Below, one piece after another: positions 8,222 to 11,792 of a stretch of 11,792 bases of DNA. How positions within the stretch are numbered: position 1 is the stretch's first letter; each line of letters begins with the position of its first letter. Origin of the DNA: UBA10364 sp905182675 (GTDB taxonomy: Bacteria; Bacteroidota; Bacteroidia; Flavobacteriales; Schleiferiaceae); contig CAWVWE010000040.1 of assembly GCA_963933975.1 (NCBI GenBank), positions 1 through 11,792 on the forward strand, written 5' to 3'. The translations under genes were made by a program, and so were the position numbers. A model generated the notes under the pieces. It worked only from the letters and a program-made list of their open reading frames with translations, searched no databases and was not told the origin of the DNA.

Positions 8222-10512
8222 CTTTAGGTGTTTTTGGGAATAAGGCCAAGGGGCTCGCAAGTTTGCAAGGACATGGATTTAAAACGTTGCCCTTTACTTC
8301 GGTTTGCGTGGACGATGACCTTTTGAACGGTAATCCTGAGGAGACAACCAAAGCGGTTTTAGCTCAAATAGGGGAGTCTAATTTTTACGCAGTTCGCAGC
8401 TCCAGCATTACCGAGGATACGGAGGAGAGCGCTGCCGCGGGCCAATTTAAAACCCTACTAGGCATCACCAAAGAATCTATCGCCGACGCCATCAATGTGG
8501 TGGCGGCAAGCTTACCGGAATTATCTCCCGATGATGAACCTCACGGTGTCGTAATACAGCCCCTGATTCACAGTGTCAACAGCACTTCAGGTGTGATGTT
8601 TACCCACGAAGAAAGATGGATGATCAACTATGCGCCGGGATTATGTAATTATGTGGTTCAAGGGTTTGAAGTCGCCCAACGAGGGTTTCATCCTAGCGGA
8701 AAACCTTGGATGGCCCAGGGGGCAGACTTACGTCAAGGCCAGCTCTTTGATACTACTTCAGGTCAAATCGTGACGAAGGAGTTTGAGTCTAATAACTGGA
8801 CCCCTACCTTAGAGAAAGCTCTGCTTCGTTTGTACCGAAAGGTTCACCACCATTACCGTAAGCCTATGGATGTGGAGTGGACCTTTGTTGAGGGCAATTT
8901 GTACGTACTGCAAATCCGTCCTGTGACGGTGGACTGGCTCCCGCAGCTTTGGTTGTTTGATAATTCCAACCTCGCCGAATCCTACACAGGCACGGTAAGC
9001 CCAATGACGGCGAGCGTGGCGCGTCGACTCTACAAATATGTATACGAGGATTTACTCACACATAGCGGGGTTCCCAAGCAAACCATCCGTCGCCATCAAG
9101 GCGTTTTTGATAAACTCGTCAAAGACTTTAACGGCCGCATGTACTATGTCATGAATCATTGGTATTCCATGATGTTCTTCTTGCCGAATTATGAGAGGAA
9201 CAAGGAAAACCTCGAGCGAATGATCACGGCTGAAATTCGCCAACAAATCTTCCTTCCCGAAAGTATGCGACCCGCAACTTGGCTAAAGTTTGCCTACTAC
9301 CCGCTAATGTTGTGGAAGGTGATCTGTTTCCCTTGGACGACGAACAGATTCAATCACATCGTTCAGAAAGATTTTAAGGTCTTAGGAAGGACCAATTTTT
9401 CCAAGCTCTCCACCCCCGAACTCCAAAATCTATGGAACCACTGCGAGCGCCGCTGGCTGCGCCGCTGGTATGTCACCGTCGAGAGCGATACTGTGCTGAT
9501 GACCTTCCTGGGATGGGCAGAGAAAAAATTCAGCCCAGAGGAACTTCAGGGCTTCCTCTCCGTGGAAACCCCAAGTGTCAAACAATTGCGAGACTTCAAA
9601 GCCTTGGCCCATGAGGTGATGCAAGATGTCCTATTGAAGGAAGCGTTAATCGAGATAGACGAATCTGTATTCCACACTCAACTCCAAAAAAATCATGGCT
9701 TACATGAGCGTTGGACCACATATTTCTCTGTCTTCGGTGGCCGATTTCCCAACGAGCTCAAGCTTGAGTCACCAAGTCCTATGGATGATTTTAGCGCCCT
9801 AGCAAACGCCATCCAAGAGATTGCCTCCAGCCCACTTTTGTCCAACGCTCCCCATAACGGCCAAAAATTGCCTTGGGGCATCAAGCAACTACAGCGCTAT
9901 ATCAAACAACGCGAAGCGTTTAGATTGCTGCGCTCCACCGGCTTCGGTTGGTTGCGTCGCATATTGCTTCAAGCGGGGATTAACGCTGCCCAATCCGGTC
10001 ATATTCAAGAACCCGATGATATCTTCTACCTAAAAATCGAAGAATGGTTTGCCGGCGATAATGCACAGTGGAAAGATTTGATTGTACAGCGCAAAGCACA
10101 ATATGCCCAGCACGTAGATGATCGATACCCGAGGAGTTTCGCTGCAACCCCATCGGGCGAAGCACCGCCCTATATTCCTGGAGCAGCCACTGGCGAAACC
10201 GTAGAGGGACAATGCGTATTCCCCGGTGTCGTCCACGGCCGATTATTGGTGATGGACGAATACCGACCAGGACCCTGGCCAGACTTTGATATCCTCGTGG
10301 CTAAACATACCGACCCGGGATGGAGTATGCTCATAAGTAAAGCCAAGGGCTTAGTGGTCGAACATGGCGGGTTGCTTTCACACGCTTCTATTGTAACAAG
10401 AGAATTGGGTATACCCTGCATCATCGGTGCTCCAAATGCCACAGCAGTACTACAAGACGGGGGAGAAGCCATTCTTGACGCGGCAAGCGGCACTTTAAAA
10501 CCCATACTATGA
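8212..10512 (+). CDS. PEP-synthase/rifampin-phosphotransferase-like dikinase (ATP-grasp plus phosphohistidine domain)
   Basis: A 766-aa enzyme with the pyruvate phosphate dikinase ATP-binding domain at the N-terminus: GNKAKGLASL (9-18), AVRSSSITEDT (60-70) followed by AAGQFKTLLG, and the ATP-grasp end DVEWTF (220-225) with LQIRPVT (233-239). After NLAESYTGTVSPMT (253-266) comes a long helical middle region (about 270-620) with a segment EPDDIFYLKIEEW (600-612). The C-terminus is the swivel domain, HTDPGWSMLI through HGGLLSHASIVTRELGIPCIIG, with His724 as the predicted phosphohistidine. The PEP/pyruvate-binding TIM barrel of true PEP synthase is absent, so the layout is that of rifampin phosphotransferase: ATP gives AMP, Pi and a phosphorylated acceptor. 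The acceptor here is probably an intermediate of the operon rather than an antibiotic, but that is inference. The start overlaps the UbiA-like gene by 10 nt and the ATGA end couples it to the acyltransferase gene. Confidence 0.85.
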   Translation: MALTLGVFGNKAKGLASLQGHGFKTLPFTSVCVDDDLLNGNPEETTKAVLAQIGESNFYAVRSSSITEDTEESAAAGQFKTLLGITKESIADAINVVAASLPELSPDDEPHGVVIQPLIHSVNSTSGVMFTHEERWMINYAPGLCNYVVQGFEVAQRGFHPSGKPWMAQGADLRQGQLFDTTSGQIVTKEFESNNWTPTLEKALLRLYRKVHHHYRKPMDVEWTFVEGNLYVLQIRPVTVDWLPQLWLFDNSNLAESYTGTVSPMTASVARRLYKYVYEDLLTHSGVPKQTIRRHQGVFDKLVKDFNGRMYYVMNHWYSMMFFLPNYERNKENLERMITAEIRQQIFLPESMRPATWLKFAYYPLMLWKVICFPWTTNRFNHIVQKDFKVLGRTNFSKLSTPELQNLWNHCERRWLRRWYVTVESDTVLMTFLGWAEKKFSPEELQGFLSVETPSVKQLRDFKALAHEVMQDVLLKEALIEIDESVFHTQLQKNHGLHERWTTYFSVFGGRFPNELKLESPSPMDDFSALANAIQEIASSPLLSNAPHNGQKLPWGIKQLQRYIKQREAFRLLRSTGFGWLRRILLQAGINAAQSGHIQEPDDIFYLKIEEWFAGDNAQWKDLIVQRKAQYAQHVDDRYPRSFAATPSGEAPPYIPGAATGETVEGQCVFPGVVHGRLLVMDEYRPGPWPDFDILVAKHTDPGWSMLISKAKGLVVEHGGLLSHASIVTRELGIPCIIGAPNATAVLQDGGEAILDAASGTLKPIL

Positions 10513-11438
10513 TACCTACGCGTGACCATTTTCAAAATTTTGTTCGCTACCGCAAAGCGAACCTCGGATATGAGTCGTGTGATTACGAACGCACATGTTG
10601 GGACTTCTATTCGTCAAAGACAAATGCCCAATGGATCGACAATGACTATTTCTGCTTCGGCACCTATCCGTTTATGGACGGACACGCCTTTGGATTTTTT
10701 GAGCTGAAAGGAGGCACCGAAGAGAATCAACAAGAAGCATGGGCCCAAACCAGGGCTCAATATGCAGGCCCTTTCTATGGCCCCATCAATGGTTCGACTT
10801 TCTTACCATATAAGTTCATTTCGATGACCAACGGCAGCCCCATATTCCCTGGCGAGTGGGATAATGCTCCTTCCGTAGCCCAATTTTTTAACGCCTGCCA
10901 ACCAAAAAAAGTAGTAAAATACCGCAGCGCTTATCGCACCAACTTCGACGGAGTCATTGAAGTGTCCGAACCCTTCCTTCAAGGCTGGTATGATCAAGGA
11001 TTCTCCCTTGAACAGATAGAACTAGGCTCACCCGGAACACCCGAGGCCCTCCTAAATATGATCGACGCCATCTTCAATGGCAATTGGGGATATGAGTCTA
11101 TGACTAAGGACCAATTCCATTATTGGCTGCAACACATAACCGCTGGTTCTGGCAATACCCCGCTGCTATACTGGGTCCAGATAAAAGATCAAAAAGTCGG
11201 CTTTGCCTACTTATCAGAACTCCCCGACGCCACCATCATTTTTAAAACCATGGGTATCCTACCTGAGTTCCAAGCCAAGGGTATAGGCAATGCTATCGCC
11301 GGACAACTTCACAAAGTCGCTAAATCCCGTAACGCGCAAAAATGTATTTATGCCTTAGTTCAAGTCGATAACCGAGTCAACCGCATGCCAGACCCCGATA
11401 TTACCATCATGCGTCAATACGAAACCTATATCTTCTAA
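10509..11438 (+). CDS. GNAT-family acyltransferase with an extended N-terminal lobe
   Basis: A 309-aa protein whose last ~100 residues carry the GNAT acyl-CoA-binding motif A: MGILPEF followed by QAKGIG (255-260, the Q/R-x-x-G-x-G loop) and a helix rich in Ala/Lys, then a beta-strand CIYALVQVDN. The first ~200 residues are a second, degenerate GNAT-like lobe: FFELKGG (63-69), then GPFYGPINGSTF (87-98), recalling the GPxNxST segment of two-lobed bacterial acyltransferases that make N-acyl amino acids (FeeM-like and related proteins). Such enzymes transfer an acyl group from CoA or ACP to an amine, less often a hydroxyl. No signal peptide or membrane segment is seen, so it acts in the cytosol or at the inner face of the membrane. 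It is the last intact gene of the operon, coupled by ATGA. An amino group supplied by the BtaA-like step would be a natural acceptor, which is an inference from context. Confidence 0.7.
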   Translation: MIPTRDHFQNFVRYRKANLGYESCDYERTCWDFYSSKTNAQWIDNDYFCFGTYPFMDGHAFGFFELKGGTEENQQEAWAQTRAQYAGPFYGPINGSTFLPYKFISMTNGSPIFPGEWDNAPSVAQFFNACQPKKVVKYRSAYRTNFDGVIEVSEPFLQGWYDQGFSLEQIELGSPGTPEALLNMIDAIFNGNWGYESMTKDQFHYWLQHITAGSGNTPLLYWVQIKDQKVGFAYLSELPDATIIFKTMGILPEFQAKGIGNAIAGQLHKVAKSRNAQKCIYALVQVDNRVNRMPDPDITIMRQYETYIF

Positions 11439-11439
11439 A

Positions 11440-11667
11440 GTATACCATCTCTCACTTTTTTCCTATTGCCGTTGGTCTAGGCGCGCAGGAACATCTGCTT
11501 TCTTCCTTGTCGCCGCCATAGTGGGAATAGCCATGTGAATCCCCATCACTGAGGCCATTTTCTTCACCGCTATACTAGCCTTTATAGAATTAGTAGTTCC
11601 CTACGGCGTTGATAATCTGTTTATTCCGGCCCTAGACGCATATTTAATGGTTTTCTCTATGCATTAG
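11440..11667 (+). pseudogene. Decayed C-terminal fragment of a dolichol/phytol kinase (polyprenol kinase) family gene
   Basis: The frame through 11491-11667 reads GTSAFFLVAAIVGIAM, an in-frame TGA (11536-11538), then IPITEAIFFTAILAF, IELVVPYGVDNLFIPALDAY and a TAG at 11665-11667. Apart from the stop it is coherent membrane-protein sequence. It resembles the C-terminus of CTP-dependent polyprenol kinases of the dolichol kinase/phytol kinase family: an EGS-AFF-like segment near the start (here AGTSAFF), then an acidic ELxxP and the DNLxIP signature near the end (DNLFIP). The N-terminal ~120-150 residues expected for the family are missing; only ~50 bp separate the fragment from the preceding stop codon, and no start codon or RBS serves it. 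It is best explained as a deleted and mutated last gene of the operon, whose loss may have left the other four in place. Family assignment is by eye and moderately sure. Confidence 0.6.
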
Positions 11668-11700
11668 TTTGGTGGAATGCCTCTAACCACCCTATATTTG
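11668..11700 (+). promoter_or_regulatory. Bacteroidetes-type promoter of the initiator tRNA gene
   Basis: TTTG at 11668-11671 and TATATTTG at 11693-11700 match the Bacteroidetes primary sigma factor consensus (-33 TTTG, -7 TAnnTTTG) with no mismatch and a spacer of 21 nt, within the accepted 19-21 range. Transcription would begin about 5-7 nt downstream, just before the mature tRNA at 11712. It overlaps nothing coding; the kinase-like remnant ends one base before it. Confidence 0.85.
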
Positions 11701-11711
11701 CCGTCCACAAT

Positions 11712-11784
<73 letters not shown>

Positions 11785-11792
11785 CAAGGAAA

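Noticed and set aside
8212..10512. True PEP synthase or pyruvate phosphate dikinase
   Set aside because: The C-terminal PEP/pyruvate-binding barrel is missing: the protein ends about 40 residues after the phosphohistidine region.
10170..10535. A 121-codon open frame on the minus strand opposite the dikinase C-terminus
   Set aside because: It lies fully antisense to the well-conserved swivel domain; its translation is rich in Pro/Ser/Cys with no family resemblance, as expected for a shadow frame.
11536..11538. The in-frame TGA as a selenocysteine codon in a functional protein
   Set aside because: The family has no catalytic residue needing selenocysteine at this place, no selenocysteine insertion hairpin was recognised, and the N-terminal half of the gene is also missing, so decay is the simpler reading.
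11671..11691. Inverted repeat GGTGG / CCACC as an operon terminator
   Set aside because: The stem is only 5 bp with an 11-nt loop and no T tract follows; it lies within the tRNA promoter spacer.

Overview
The window looks like chromosomal DNA from a member of the Bacteroidota, probably a marine or flavobacterial-type lineage (the lower rank is a guess). The signs are the end of a TonB-dependent outer-membrane receptor, several lipoproteins, a GldA-like ABC ATPase, genes without clear Shine-Dalgarno sequences, and a promoter ahead of the initiator tRNA that fits the Bacteroidetes TTTG / TAnnTTTG consensus exactly.

Layout. Positions 1-1421 hold the 3' part of a TonB-dependent receptor, closed by a strong intrinsic terminator (1446-1475). 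Next is a TPR-repeat lipoprotein (1492-2547), which converges with and overlaps by 7 nt a lipoprotein glycerophosphodiester phosphodiesterase on the minus strand (2541-3458). Diverging from that gene across only 29 bp is an oligopeptidase B-type protease with a lipoprotein-like signal (3488-5605), coupled by an ATGA overlap to a short GldA-like ABC ATP-binding protein (5602-6288).

The most interesting part begins after a 143-bp gap. Four genes on the plus strand (6432-11438) each overlap the next by 25, 10 and 4 nt. They encode: a DUF3419/BtaA-like SAM-dependent 3-amino-3-carboxypropyl transferase; a UbiA-superfamily membrane prenyltransferase-like protein; a 766-aa phosphotransferase built like rifampin phosphotransferase (ATP-grasp plus phosphohistidine swivel domain, no PEP-binding barrel); and a two-part GNAT-type acyltransferase. 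Directly downstream (about 11440-11667) is a decayed fragment resembling the C-terminus of the dolichol/phytol kinase family, with an in-frame TGA and no N-terminal half. I do not recognise this gene combination as a described pathway. The parts suggest synthesis of an unusual amphiphile: an isoprenoid- or glycerol-linked lipid carrying an aminocarboxypropyl group that is phosphorylated and N- or O-acylated. That product is inference. The block is visibly richer in G+C than the first 6 kb by hand counts of sample lines.

The window ends with an initiator tRNA-fMet (11712-11784) behind its own promoter.
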